From Rhodococcus gordoniae (GTDB lineage Bacteria > Actinomycetota > Actinomycetes > Mycobacteriales > Mycobacteriaceae), in NCBI RefSeq assembly GCF_001646655.1, contig NZ_LPZN01000013.1, forward strand, positions 62,001-126,000: a DNA stretch of 64,000 nucleotides, written 5' to 3'. Made by a program: the position numbers and the translations under genes. Below the pieces are notes generated by a model that searched no databases, was not told where the DNA came from, and saw only the letters and a program-made list of their open reading frames with translations. Positions within the stretch are counted from its first letter, which is position 1. Every line of letters starts with the position of its first letter. Positions 38,093-46,198 of the stretch are shown piece by piece.

Positions 38093-38110
38093 TTGTGATA
38101 CCGGTCACAA
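38093..38110. promoter_or_regulatory. CRP/GlxR-type operator upstream of ectA
   Basis: TTGTGATACCGGTCACAA has perfect 6-bp arms, TTGTGA and TCACAA, with an N6 spacer. It contains TGTGA-N6-TCACA, the consensus of actinobacterial Crp/GlxR cAMP regulators. It is centred about 104 nt upstream of the ectA ATG and downstream of the recQ stop on the same strand, so ectABC is the likely target. Confidence 0.65.
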
Positions 38111-38119
38111 ACATGTTAC
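38104..38119. promoter_or_regulatory. Possible GlnR box overlapping the CRP-type site
   Basis: GTCAC-N6-GTTAC matches the gTnAC-n6-GtnAC form of the nitrogen regulator GlnR. GlnR is known to repress ectoine genes in Streptomyces. It overlaps the CRP-type palindrome by five bases. Only one half-site pair is visible, so this is weaker. Confidence 0.35.
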
Positions 38120-38139
38120 GTCGGTCCTCCTCGTGGCGA

Positions 38140-40272
38140 TTACTTCGGGCTCGCGAGTGCGTACGGCAACACCGCGTCGGCTCCCGCGGCGACGAGGGTT
38201 CTCGCCGCCATGGTGAACGTCCAGCCGGTGTCGGTCACCGCGTCGACGAGGAGGATCGGACCACTCGACCCGACCGTGTCGGGTTGTTCCCACGCATCGA
38301 TCAACGCGGCGACCCGGTATGCCGAGTTCGCTGCCGTGGGCTCCGTATTCCCGCTACGGCGTCGTAGTACACCTAGATCTCGTAATCGTCCGATTTGTGC
38401 CAATCGTGACGCGAGGGACTCCACGAGGAGGGGGTGGTCGGGGGATTCCAGCGCCATGACCGCGGTCGGTCGTTCCTCCCAGTCCCACGCGGCGAGCACC
38501 GCGATCGACGCGTCGACCACCGCCTTCGGTACCTCGCGATCCGGCCCGTCGAGCAGTTCCCGGAGCCGAGGCCCCCAGCCCAGATCCGACAGCCGACCCA
38601 GGACGCGGCCGGGACGAGGTCCGTCCGCGATCCGTCCCGACAGGGGAATCCCGAGCGTCGACATCCCGGTGGGCCACTGGCGTCGCGGCGGCAGATCGAC
38701 GCCGGGGCGTTCGAGTCGGGCCCGGGTCCGGGCGACCTCGTCGTCGCCGACGGAGGTCGCCCATCGGGAGCCGGTGCAGTTGTCGCAGCGACCGCAGCCG
38801 ATGCCCTGCGCATCGAGTCCGGGGTCGTCGAGCTGGCGACGCAGGAAGACCATGCGGCATTCGGTGGTGTGCTCGTATTCGAGCATTGCCTCCTGCTCCG
38901 CCGCGCGTGCCTCCTCGAGGCGCCCGTACCGCTCGTCGTCGTACACCCACGGCTGCCCGGTGGCGATCCAGCCACCCTTGACCCTCTTCACGGCTCCGTC
39001 GACATCGAGAACCTTGAGGACCATCTCCAGGCGTGAGCGGGTGAGGTCGACCCGAGGTTCGAGGGCGGGGGTCGACACCGGCCGTTCGATATCGAGCGCC
39101 GCGATCACACGACGGACGAGAGTCTCGTCCGGGAAGGCGACGGACGCGAACCACTGCCAGATCCGGCGGTCTTCCGGGCCGGGGAGCAGGACCACCTCGG
39201 CGCGGTCGGTGGAGCGACCCGCGCGCCCCACCTGCTGGTAGTAGGAGATCGGCGACGACGGGGCGCCGAGATGGACCACGAAGCCGAGGTCGGGTTTGTC
39301 GAAACCCATGCCGAGTGCCGAGGTGGCGATGAGTGCCTTGACCTTGTTGTCGAGCAGGTCGGCCTCGAGTTGTTCGCGTTCGGTCGGTTCGGTCTGCCCG
39401 GTGTACGCGGCCACCGCGTAACCGTGGTCGGCCAGGAGCGCTGCGAGGTCGCGGGCGGCGGAGACCGTCAACGCGTAGACGATGCCCGATCCCGGCAGGT
39501 CCTTCAGATGCTGCGCGAGCCACGCCGCACGTCGTGCCGGCTCGTCGATCCGCACCACCGACAGGTGCAGCGACGGACGGTCGAGCCCGCCGCGCAGCAC
39601 GAGTGTCTCGCCGGGGCCGGGATCGCTGCTTCCGTCGACATCGGCGTTCCCGCCCACACCGAGTTGTGCGGCGATGTCCGCCACCACCCGATCGTTGGCG
39701 GTCGCGGTCGTCGCCAGCACCGGGATGTCGTCGCCGAGTTCGGAGACGAGGGTGCGGATACGGCGGTAGTCGGGCCGGAAGTCGTGACCCCAGTCCGACA
39801 CGCAGTGCGCCTCGTCGACGACCACCAGTCCGGCATCGCGGGCGAGAGACGGTAGCACCTGGTCGCGGAAGTCGGGATTGTTGAGGCGCTCGGGGCTCAC
39901 GAGGAGCACGTCGACCTCGCCCGCCGTGATCTGCTCGTGGATCGAGTCCCACTCCGTGACATTGCCGGAGTTGATGGTTGCCGCGTGGACGCCGGCCCGC
40001 TCGGCGGCCGCGACCTGGTTCCGCATGAGCGCGAGCAGCGGCGAGACGATCACGGTCGGACCCCGGCCCTGTCGACGCAACAACTTGGCGGAGATGAAGT
40101 AGACGGCCGACTTCCCCCAGCCCGTGCGCTGCACGACGAGGGCGCGGCGACGGTGCACCACGAGCGCTTCGATCGCGACCCACTGGTCGTCGCGGAGCCG
40201 GGCGTCGGGACCCGCCAGCTCGCGGAGGAGATGCTCGGCGTCGTCGCGCAACAGCTCGGTGGAGTTCGTCAT
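38140..40272 (-). CDS. RecQ-family ATP-dependent DNA helicase with phosphoribosyltransferase-like tail
   Basis: A 710-residue superfamily 2 helicase. Motifs in order: Q-region and Walker A variant QRTGWGKSAVYF, DEAH box VVVDEAHCVSDWGHDFRPDY, ATTATA, and motif VI QQVGRAGRSTD. A zinc-binding cysteine cluster ECR...CGRCDNC follows near residues 470-510. The C-terminal 35 residues contain ILLVDAVTDTGWTFTMAA, which looks like a PRPP-binding loop of type I phosphoribosyltransferases. Usual RecQ HRDC domains are not evident. The start may be ATG 40272 or GTG 40287; neither has a good ribosome-binding site. Confidence 0.88.
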   Translation of the reverse strand: MTNSTELLRDDAEHLLRELAGPDARLRDDQWVAIEALVVHRRRALVVQRTGWGKSAVYFISAKLLRRQGRGPTVIVSPLLALMRNQVAAAERAGVHAATINSGNVTEWDSIHEQITAGEVDVLLVSPERLNNPDFRDQVLPSLARDAGLVVVDEAHCVSDWGHDFRPDYRRIRTLVSELGDDIPVLATTATANDRVVADIAAQLGVGGNADVDGSSDPGPGETLVLRGGLDRPSLHLSVVRIDEPARRAAWLAQHLKDLPGSGIVYALTVSAARDLAALLADHGYAVAAYTGQTEPTEREQLEADLLDNKVKALIATSALGMGFDKPDLGFVVHLGAPSSPISYYQQVGRAGRSTDRAEVVLLPGPEDRRIWQWFASVAFPDETLVRRVIAALDIERPVSTPALEPRVDLTRSRLEMVLKVLDVDGAVKRVKGGWIATGQPWVYDDERYGRLEEARAAEQEAMLEYEHTTECRMVFLRRQLDDPGLDAQGIGCGRCDNCTGSRWATSVGDDEVARTRARLERPGVDLPPRRQWPTGMSTLGIPLSGRIADGPRPGRVLGRLSDLGWGPRLRELLDGPDREVPKAVVDASIAVLAAWDWEERPTAVMALESPDHPLLVESLASRLAQIGRLRDLGVLRRRSGNTEPTAANSAYRVAALIDAWEQPDTVGSSGPILLVDAVTDTGWTFTMAARTLVAAGADAVLPYALASPK

Positions 40273-40572
40273 GCTGCAATCGTGCACGACGTCGTTCCGT
40301 CACGGCAGCGGTGAGCGGTTCGTCACCGGCGGTGAACGGTACCGATGCGGCGGCGAACGGGGATACCGTGAAGAACGTGACCGGACGTGGCCCGAGAAAG
40401 GAGGTGGCACCGAGTGTCGCACGGCGTGGCGGAAATCATGATGTAAAATCCTGCGGAACAACAACTTCCGATAGCATCGATCTTGGAGTGCGACTCGTGA
40501 CACTCTGTGTCCATATTGGTGACGGCGATCGCCGGTCCGGCCCGAGTGTGACGAGCGGATCATCCGCGCCGC
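40273..40572. other. Intergenic region between recQ and the CoA-transferase gene
   Basis: About 310 nt lie between divergent genes. It contains a CGGTGA-N8-TCACCG inverted repeat (40309-40328), a mini-ORF with an exceptional ribosome-binding site (listed separately), and two weak 5-bp hairpins around 40450-40500. No longer gene is supported. Confidence 0.5.
40414..40446 (+). CDS. Ten-codon mini-ORF with perfect Shine-Dalgarno
   Basis: GTG to TAA encodes MSHGVAEIMM. It is preceded at 40395-40406 by AGAAAGGAGGTG, twelve bases complementary to the 16S rRNA 3' end, with 9 nt from GGAGG to the start. No other gene in the window has such a site. It may be a leader peptide or a small translated ORF; alternatively the site is fortuitous. 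Its relation to the CoA-transferase gene is unclear because that gene appears to have its own start-proximal promoter. Confidence 0.3.
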   Translation: MSHGVAEIMM

Positions 40573-40578
40573 TATGGT
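40573..40578 (+). promoter_or_regulatory. -10 box TATGGT, predicts leaderless transcript
   Basis: TATGGT lies 7 nt before the ATG at 40586 and overlaps an alternative ATG at 40574, favouring 40586 as the true start. Confidence 0.4.
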
Positions 40579-40585
40579 CGTCGTC

Positions 40586-42163
40586 ATGTACGCAGCCCTT
40601 TCATCCCCCGCAGCACCGTCTGTGGAGTCGGTCGTCGTGACCCCGGCCGAGGCTCGGGTACGTCATGAGACCTACCGCAACAAGATCGTGTCCGCGCAGG
40701 AAGCCGTCCAGTGGATCCGCCCCGGCGACACGGTCGCCATCAGCGGTTTCGCCAGTGCAGGCACCCCGAAGGCCGTTACCCCTGCGCTCGCCGAACACAT
40801 CCGGCGCACGCGCGCGACCGGTGGCGACTTCCGGATCAACCTGCTCACCGGCGCGTCGGTCGCCTCCGACACCGAACGCATGCTCGCCGACGTCGACGGA
40901 ATCGCGCTGCGTATGCCGTACCAGGCGGAGCCCACCGCACGCGGGCGGATCAACGAGGGCCGGATGGACTATGTCGACATCCATCTGTCGCACGTCGCGC
41001 AGCAGGTCTGGGAGGGCTACTACGGACACGTGGACGTGGCGGTCGTCGAGATCTCCGGCATCACCGAGAACGGCGAGCTGATCCCCGCCACATCCATCGG
41101 TAACAACAAGACCTGGCTCGACGTGGCCGAGAAGGTGATCCTCGAGGTCAACTCGTGGATCCCCGCCGCCATGGACGGTGTGCACGACGTCTACTACGGC
41201 ACCGCGCTTCCCCCGAACCGCCGCCCGATCGACCTCACCCACGTGGAGGACCGCATCGGCCAGCCCTACTTCCGGATCGATCCGGAGCGTGTCGTCGCGG
41301 TGGTCGAGACCGACCGGCCCGACAGTGCCACGGCGCTCACCGCTCCGGATGCCACCAGCCAGGCCATCGCAGAGCACGTCCTCGACTTCTTCGCACACGA
41401 GGTCGCCGCGGGACGGCTGCCCGCCGACACGCTGCTGCCGTTGCAGTCGGGTGTCGGCAACGTCGCCAACGCCGTGCTCGCCGGTCTCGACAGCGGACCG
41501 TACCGGGGGCTGACCTGCTACTCGGAGGTGATCCAGGACGGCATGCTCGACCTCGTCAAGCACGGCACCGTCCGGTTCGCCTCGGCCACCGCCCTCGCGC
41601 TGTCCGAAGCGGGACTGAACGACTTCGTCGAGAACATCGACTTCTACCGCGACCACATCATGTTGCGGCCACAGGAGATCAGCAATCACCCGGAAATCGT
41701 GCGCCGCCTCGGCATCATCGCCATGAACGGCATGCTCGAGGCCGACGTCTACGGCAACGTCAACTCCACCCACGTGATGGGCACCCGCATCATGAACGGT
41801 ATCGGTGGCTCCGGCGACTTCGCGCGCAACGGCTACCTGTCGATGTTCCTGAGCCCGTCGACCGCTCGTGGCGGCGCGATCTCCTCGATCGTTCCGATGG
41901 TGCCGCACGTCGACCACACCGAGCACGACGTGCAGGTCATCGTGACCGAGCAGGGTCTCGCCGATCTTCGCGCCCTGTCTCCCCGTCGTCGGTCGCGGGT
42001 CGTCGTGGAGCGCTGCGCGCATCCCGACTACCGCGCCGAACTGCTCGACTACATCGAGCGCGCCGAAGCGGCTCCCGGAGCAGGCCACACCCCGCACCTG
42101 CTCGGTGAGGCGTTCTCCTTCCACGAGCGCTACCAGCGCACGGGGACCATGCACGCGTCCTGA
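40586..42163 (+). CDS. Acetyl-CoA hydrolase / succinyl-CoA:acetate CoA-transferase family protein
   Basis: A 525-residue CoA-transferase of the Cat1/AarC type. Family signatures: SGFASAGTPKAV near the N-terminus, LQSGVGNVANAVLAGL in the middle, then the catalytic glutamate in CYSEVIQDGMLDL. The C-terminal VPHVDHTEHDVQVIVTEQG is also conserved. These enzymes move CoA between acetate and succinate or propionate or hydrolyse acetyl-CoA, in central metabolism. The start at 40586 is favoured by a -10 box 7 nt upstream. A hairpin terminator follows. Confidence 0.88.
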   Translation: MYAALSSPAAPSVESVVVTPAEARVRHETYRNKIVSAQEAVQWIRPGDTVAISGFASAGTPKAVTPALAEHIRRTRATGGDFRINLLTGASVASDTERMLADVDGIALRMPYQAEPTARGRINEGRMDYVDIHLSHVAQQVWEGYYGHVDVAVVEISGITENGELIPATSIGNNKTWLDVAEKVILEVNSWIPAAMDGVHDVYYGTALPPNRRPIDLTHVEDRIGQPYFRIDPERVVAVVETDRPDSATALTAPDATSQAIAEHVLDFFAHEVAAGRLPADTLLPLQSGVGNVANAVLAGLDSGPYRGLTCYSEVIQDGMLDLVKHGTVRFASATALALSEAGLNDFVENIDFYRDHIMLRPQEISNHPEIVRRLGIIAMNGMLEADVYGNVNSTHVMGTRIMNGIGGSGDFARNGYLSMFLSPSTARGGAISSIVPMVPHVDHTEHDVQVIVTEQGLADLRALSPRRRSRVVVERCAHPDYRAELLDYIERAEAAPGAGHTPHLLGEAFSFHERYQRTGTMHAS

Positions 42164-42184
42164 TCGACGCGGCGACGAACGAGG

Positions 42185-42220
42185 TCGGCCCCGGCACCAT
42201 ATCCACGGTGCCGGGGCCGA
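42185..42220. terminator. Intrinsic terminator
   Basis: A perfect 14-bp inverted repeat (42185-42198 and 42207-42220) with an 8-nt loop lies 21 nt after the CoA-transferase stop and between convergent genes. Confidence 0.85.
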
Positions 42221-42234
42221 CCTTCGTCCGGCGC

Positions 42235-42292
42235 GGTGACCCGCCGCCGGGTATGTCCGGCTCGGTGACCCACCGCCGGGTATGGCCGGCTC
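42235..42292. repeat. 29-bp tandem direct repeat
   Basis: Two consecutive 29-nt copies (42235-42263 and 42264-42292) differ at two positions. The second copy reaches into the stop codon of the DUF3515 gene. The unit looks like a recent local duplication between two gene ends. Confidence 0.85.
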
Positions 42293-42893
42293 AGCGGATC
42301 GGCGCCGGATCGATCTGCTGCTGCGGGAGCGTCGCTTCGATCGCCGCCGTGATGTCCTGCAGCGGGGTCGGCCCGGAACCGTCGGGCACGGTCAGCGCCA
42401 CGTAGACCGGACGATCGACCGTGAACCACGTGCTCGCCGGGATGCCCTGCTCGGCCCCCGACACCTCGAACCACTGCACCTCGTCGATCACCTGCAGAGC
42501 CGCTGCCTGGTCGAACTCGTCGGGCCGGTCGAGACCGCAGCGCAGGACCACCTCGTCGCCCTCGTCGGACTGCCAGGCCGCGGCGCCCACCGGAGCCGGG
42601 TCGGCCAGTTCGGCGCGCGTGTAGTCGCCGAGCTTCTCGGGCAGGGCCGCGAGCAGCTGCGCGCACGATTCGGATTCGGCCTCGGGGGCGGGCACGGGAC
42701 CCAGACCGACGGGCGTGTTCACAGGTGACCGGGACACCGTCACGGCCGCCACGACCACGCCGACCAGCAGAGCGACGGGCAGTGCGATCGCCGTGGCGAT
42801 CAGGGCGGGACTGCGGCGGGTCGCATCCGTTTCGGGCGTCTCGCCGGGGACGTCGTCGGAGGGTTCGCGGTCGGAAGCAGAGGTGTCGTTCAT
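42291..42893 (-). CDS. DUF3515 family membrane-anchored protein
   Basis: A 200-residue protein: about 25 polar residues, one hydrophobic segment ALIATAIALPVALLVGVVVA, then an extracytoplasmic domain with two cysteines (SCAQLL and RCGL) that could form a disulfide. DUF3515 proteins occur next to thiL and ddl in mycobacteria (Rv2980 type), and here it is divergent from thiL. Function unknown. The ATG at 42893 is chosen because the preceding frame has no membrane-protein character and overlaps the thiL region. Confidence 0.78.
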   Translation of the reverse strand: MNDTSASDREPSDDVPGETPETDATRRSPALIATAIALPVALLVGVVVAAVTVSRSPVNTPVGLGPVPAPEAESESCAQLLAALPEKLGDYTRAELADPAPVGAAAWQSDEGDEVVLRCGLDRPDEFDQAAALQVIDEVQWFEVSGAEQGIPASTWFTVDRPVYVALTVPDGSGPTPLQDITAAIEATLPQQQIDPAPIR

Positions 42894-43002
42894 CGTGTCC
42901 AGAATCCGGGCTCGGGGACAGGGGGCGGTAGCGTGAACCGAACGTAGCAGGACACGTGCCGGCTCTCTCCCGCCGCCGACCGAGAAAGAGGCGACCGTCA
43001 CC

Positions 43003-43992
43003 GTGACGAACCCGACCGGACCCACCGTCTCCGACATCGGGGAGTTTCCCGTGATCGAACGGGCGGTGAGGGCACGGCGACAGCCACGCAGCACGCTCGT
43101 CGGTCCGGGCCACGACGCGGCGGTCGTGGCAGCGGCCGACGGCCGTATCGCGATCTCCACCGACATGCTCGTCGAAGGACGTCACTTCCGGTTCGACTGG
43201 TCCGGCCCGCACCAGGTCGGGCGCAAGGCCGTCGCCCAGAACGGGGCGGACGTCGCCGCGGTCGGGGCACGCCCCACCGCCTTCGTCGTCGGTCTCGGGT
43301 GCCCGCCCGACACTCCCGTCGCCGTGCTCGACGGCATCTCCGCGGGAATCGGGGAGGCCGCGGAGGAGATCGGTGCCGGAGTGGTGGGGGGCGACCTCGT
43401 GCAGGCCGGCCAGGTGATCGTGTCGGTCACCGTGCTGGGCGACCTCGAGGGCCGACCCCCGCTGCTCCGCTCGACCGCCCGTCCCGGTGACGTCGTCGCA
43501 CTCGCCGGCAGCACCGGCCGCTCGGCAGCCGGCCTCGCTCTGCTGCTTGCCGGCAACCCGGATTTCCCCGAGCTCGTCGCGTCGCATCTCGTGCCCACTC
43601 CGCCCTACGCTGCAGGTCCTGCCGCAGCGGCGGCGGGTGCCCACGCCTGCACCGATATCTCCGACGGTCTCGTCGCCGATCTCGGGCACATCTGTACCGC
43701 TTCGGAAGTCGCGATCGACCTGGACTCCGACGCGCTCACTCCCGACACGCAGCTCCGGAGGGCCGGGGAGGCGCTGTCGGCCGATCCGTGGGAGTGGATC
43801 CTCACCGGCGGCGAGGACCACGCCCTCGCGGCATGCTTTCCGCGCGGGGTCGCCCTGCCGGACGGATGGCGGCCGATCGGGGTGGCGCTCGAGGGCGCCG
43901 GTGTCACCGTCGACGGGGAAGGCCGGGAGGGATCCGGAGGCTGGGAGAGCTTCGCGCCGGGCGCTGCATCCCAGGGTCCCGACTCGAGATAG
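43003..43992 (+). CDS. thiL: Thiamine-monophosphate kinase
   Basis: A 329-residue kinase converting thiamin phosphate to thiamin pyrophosphate. Conserved segments: GPGHDAAVV, STDMLVEGRHF, the NGADVAAVGARP metal/ATP region and C-terminal TGGEDHAL. The N-terminal glycine-Asp cluster binds Mg-ATP. Starts at GTG 43003 without a clear ribosome-binding site. Followed by a gamma-carbonic anhydrase-like gene 11 nt later. No TPP riboswitch is seen. Confidence 0.94.
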   Translation: MTNPTGPTVSDIGEFPVIERAVRARRQPRSTLVGPGHDAAVVAAADGRIAISTDMLVEGRHFRFDWSGPHQVGRKAVAQNGADVAAVGARPTAFVVGLGCPPDTPVAVLDGISAGIGEAAEEIGAGVVGGDLVQAGQVIVSVTVLGDLEGRPPLLRSTARPGDVVALAGSTGRSAAGLALLLAGNPDFPELVASHLVPTPPYAAGPAAAAAGAHACTDISDGLVADLGHICTASEVAIDLDSDALTPDTQLRRAGEALSADPWEWILTGGEDHALAACFPRGVALPDGWRPIGVALEGAGVTVDGEGREGSGGWESFAPGAASQGPDSR

Positions 43993-43995
43993 GTT
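43990..43995 (+). promoter_or_regulatory. -10 box TAGGTT, possible leaderless transcript
   Basis: TAGGTT, sharing the thiL TAG stop, lies 8 nt before the ATG at 44004. Confidence 0.35.
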
Positions 43996-44003
43996 CTGCA
44001 GTC

Positions 44004-44531
44004 ATGGCTGTCTACGCACTCGGCGAGCGTGTCCCCGATATCCATCCCGACGCGTGGGTTCACCCCGACGCGGTCGTGATCGGCAACGTCACCCTCGGTG
44101 CCGGGGCCTCCGTGTGGCCCTCGGCGGTGCTGCGCGGGGACTACGGCACGATCACCGTGGGGGAGAAGACCAACATCCAGGACGGCACGATCATCCACTG
44201 CACCGCGATCGAGGCCACCGTCATCGGTGCGCGGTGCGTGGTCGGTCACAACGCGCACATCGAAGGCTCCACCATCGGTGACGGTGCACTGATCGGGTCG
44301 GGTTCGCTCGTCCTCAACGGCTCGGTCATCGGTGCCGGTGCCCAGGTCGCCGCCGGCGCCCTGATCCCTCCGCGATTCGAACTCCCGCCCCGCCGCATGG
44401 CGATGGGTATCCCCGCGAAGGTCCGCGAGGGGTACGAGGTTCCCGAGAACAACTTCGACGCCAACGCCGAGATGTACGCAGCGAACGCGGCCTACTACCG
44501 GACCGCCCTCCGCCGTATCGACCAGGAGTGA
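44004..44531 (+). CDS. Gamma-carbonic anhydrase family protein (left-handed beta-helix)
   Basis: A 175-residue hexapeptide-repeat protein. It contains IGNVTLGAGASVWPSAVLRGD, the family entrance motif, and putative zinc histidines in TIIHCTA and VGHNAHIEG. The gamma-class enzyme or a related acyltransferase-like protein (YrdA/PaaY type) is expected. C-terminal helix from about 150. It sits between thiL and ung, 3 nt before the ung start. No thiamin or repair link is evident. Confidence 0.85.
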   Translation: MAVYALGERVPDIHPDAWVHPDAVVIGNVTLGAGASVWPSAVLRGDYGTITVGEKTNIQDGTIIHCTAIEATVIGARCVVGHNAHIEGSTIGDGALIGSGSLVLNGSVIGAGAQVAAGALIPPRFELPPRRMAMGIPAKVREGYEVPENNFDANAEMYAANAAYYRTALRRIDQE

Positions 44532-44534
44532 CAG

Positions 44535-45263
44535 GTGGCCGGCACCGTCGACACACAGTCCGCGTCCGGTGGAGAGGGTGAACCCCGATCCGGCCGCCCC
44601 CTCTCCGAACTCGTCGACCCGGGGTGGGCCCGAGCACTCGAACCCGTCGCCGACGACATCACCGCCATGGGGCAGTTCCTCCGCGCGGAACTCGCCGCGG
44701 GACGCAGCTACCTGCCGTCCGGCCCGAACGTGCTGCGTGCCTTCGCCCAGCCCTTCGAGGCGGTACGCGTCCTGATCGTCGGGCAGGATCCCTATCCCAC
44801 TCCCGGTCACGCTGTGGGACTGAGCTTCTCGGTGGCTCCGGATGTCCGTCCGATCCCTCGCAGTCTCGCCAACATCTACCGCGAGTACACCGAGGATCTC
44901 GATCTGCCGCAGCCGTCCACGGGCGACCTGTCGCCGTGGACGCAGCACGGCGTCCTGTTGCTCAACCGGGTGCTCACGGTCGCGCCGGGCCAGCCGGCCT
45001 CGCACCGGGGCAAGGGCTGGGAGGCGGTCACGGAGCAGGCCATCCGCGCGCTGGTCGCGCGCGGTACCCCGCTCGTCGCCATCCTGTGGGGCCGCGACGC
45101 GGCGACCCTCGAGCCCATGCTCGGCGGTGCGCCCACCGTGAAGTCGGCGCATCCGTCCCCGCTGTCGGCTTCCCGCGGATTCTTCGGGTCGCGTCCGTTC
45201 ACCCGCGCGAACGCTCTCCTCGTCGAACAGGGCGGCGAACCGGTGGACTGGCGACTGCCCTGA
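44535..45263 (+). CDS. ung: Uracil-DNA glycosylase
   Basis: A 242-residue family 1 UDG that excises uracil from DNA. The catalytic Asp is in [18 protein letters not shown], the uracil-binding segment is LLNRVLTV, and the DNA-intercalating loop is [17 protein letters not shown] with catalytic His. Starts at a GTG 3 nt after the preceding stop. N-terminal 30 residues are not conserved. Positioned as in mycobacteria between thiL and the DAK2-recG genes. Confidence 0.96.
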   Translation: MAGTVDTQSASGGEGEPRSGRPLSELVDPGWARALEPVADDITAMGQFLRAELAAGRSYLPSGPNVLRAFAQPFEAVRVLIVGQDPYPTPGHAVGLSFSVAPDVRPIPRSLANIYREYTEDLDLPQPSTGDLSPWTQHGVLLLNRVLTVAPGQPASHRGKGWEAVTEQAIRALVARGTPLVAILWGRDAATLEPMLGGAPTVKSAHPSPLSASRGFFGSRPFTRANALLVEQGGEPVDWRLP

Positions 45264-45291
45264 CCACCGGTCCGTCACCGATACCGGATCG

Positions 45292-46110
45292 TCAGGCGCG
45301 GATCGAATCCCAGTCGGGGCGGCGCTTGGCGACGAAGGAATCGACGCCCTCGATGCCCGTGGGGCTCGTCGCGGCCGCGGAGATCGCGGCGGCTTCCGCG
45401 TCGAGGTGCTCCGACAGCGACCGTCCTGCCGACTCGGCGACGAGCGAGCGGATCGAGGCGTAGGACTGCGTCGGGCCGTGGGCGAGGGTCCGGGCGAGCC
45501 GCAACCCTTCGCCCTGGATCTCCCCGTCGGCGACGAGTCGGCTCAGCAGACCCAGACGCACGGCTTCGTCGGCGCCGATCACGGCATCGGTCATGATGAT
45601 CTCGCGCGCCCGCGCCGGACCGACGATCCGCGGCAGGGTCCAGGACATCCCGCCGTCGGGCGAGAAACCGATCGAGGGGTACGCGGCGCGCATCTTCGTA
45701 CCCGGGCCGGCGAGCGCGATGTCCGCGAGCAACGCGAGGCTCATGCCGGCGCCCGCAGCCCAGCCGTGCACGGCGGCGACGACCGGGACGGCGGCCTTGT
45801 TCAGCTCACGGACGAAGTCGTGGAAGAGACTCGCGACCTCGAACAGGTGGGCGCCACGATCCTCGGCCGCGGCGAATCCGTGGACGTTGCCGCCCGCACA
45901 GAAGTTCGCGCCCTCGCCGACGAGCAGGACGGCGCCGATCTCCGGGCCTGCCGCCCGCAGAGCCGCGATGCCCTGCTCCATTCCCGCGGGGGACAGGGAG
46001 GTGCCGTACTCGGAGGTTGCCACGGCGATCCGCAGGACCCGGTCCTCCACACTCACCAGCGGGTGAAGAGAGCCGTTGCCGGCAGGAAAGGAAACTTGGT
46101 TCTCGGTCAT
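45292..46110 (-). CDS. Enoyl-CoA hydratase/isomerase family protein
   Basis: A 272-residue crotonase-fold protein. Oxyanion-hole segments are NFCAGGNVHGF and GWAAGAGMSLALLADIALAG. At the first catalytic position (usually Glu) the PSIGFSPDGGMSW segment carries Pro-Asp, as in isomerase or thioesterase-like members, so hydratase activity is not certain. TATCGT lies 6 nt before the ATG at 46110, giving a leaderless prediction. It interrupts the usual ung-DAK2 adjacency. Confidence 0.85.
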   Translation of the reverse strand: MTENQVSFPAGNGSLHPLVSVEDRVLRIAVATSEYGTSLSPAGMEQGIAALRAAGPEIGAVLLVGEGANFCAGGNVHGFAAAEDRGAHLFEVASLFHDFVRELNKAAVPVVAAVHGWAAGAGMSLALLADIALAGPGTKMRAAYPSIGFSPDGGMSWTLPRIVGPARAREIIMTDAVIGADEAVRLGLLSRLVADGEIQGEGLRLARTLAHGPTQSYASIRSLVAESAGRSLSEHLDAEAAAISAAATSPTGIEGVDSFVAKRRPDWDSIRA

Positions 46111-46116
46111 TCCCGC

Positions 46117-46122
46117 ACGATA
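46117..46122 (-). promoter_or_regulatory. -10 box TATCGT, predicts leaderless transcript
   Basis: On the minus strand TATCGT lies 6 nt before the ATG at 46110, next to the rpmB terminator. Confidence 0.45.
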
Positions 46123-46141
46123 TCCGGCCGCAGAATCGAAC

Positions 46142-46182
46142 AGTGAAGGCCCCCTGCGCAATCAGCGCAAGGGGCCTTCACT
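46142..46182 (-). terminator. Terminator of rpmB
   Basis: A 12-bp stem (46142-46153 with 46171-46182) plus an inner GCGC/GCGC pair and a 5-nt loop lies 16 nt after the rpmB stop. Confidence 0.8.
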
Positions 46183-46198
46183 ACGACTCGACCGGGAA

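Noticed and set aside
40309-40328. CGGTGA-N8-TCACCG as a CRP site
   Set aside because: CRP-family sites need a 6-nt spacer; this one has 8, so it is only a short inverted repeat.
43003-43992. TPP riboswitch at thiL or at the ThiD/PdxK gene
   Set aside because: No thi-box-like sequence (CUGAGA core) is present upstream of either gene.
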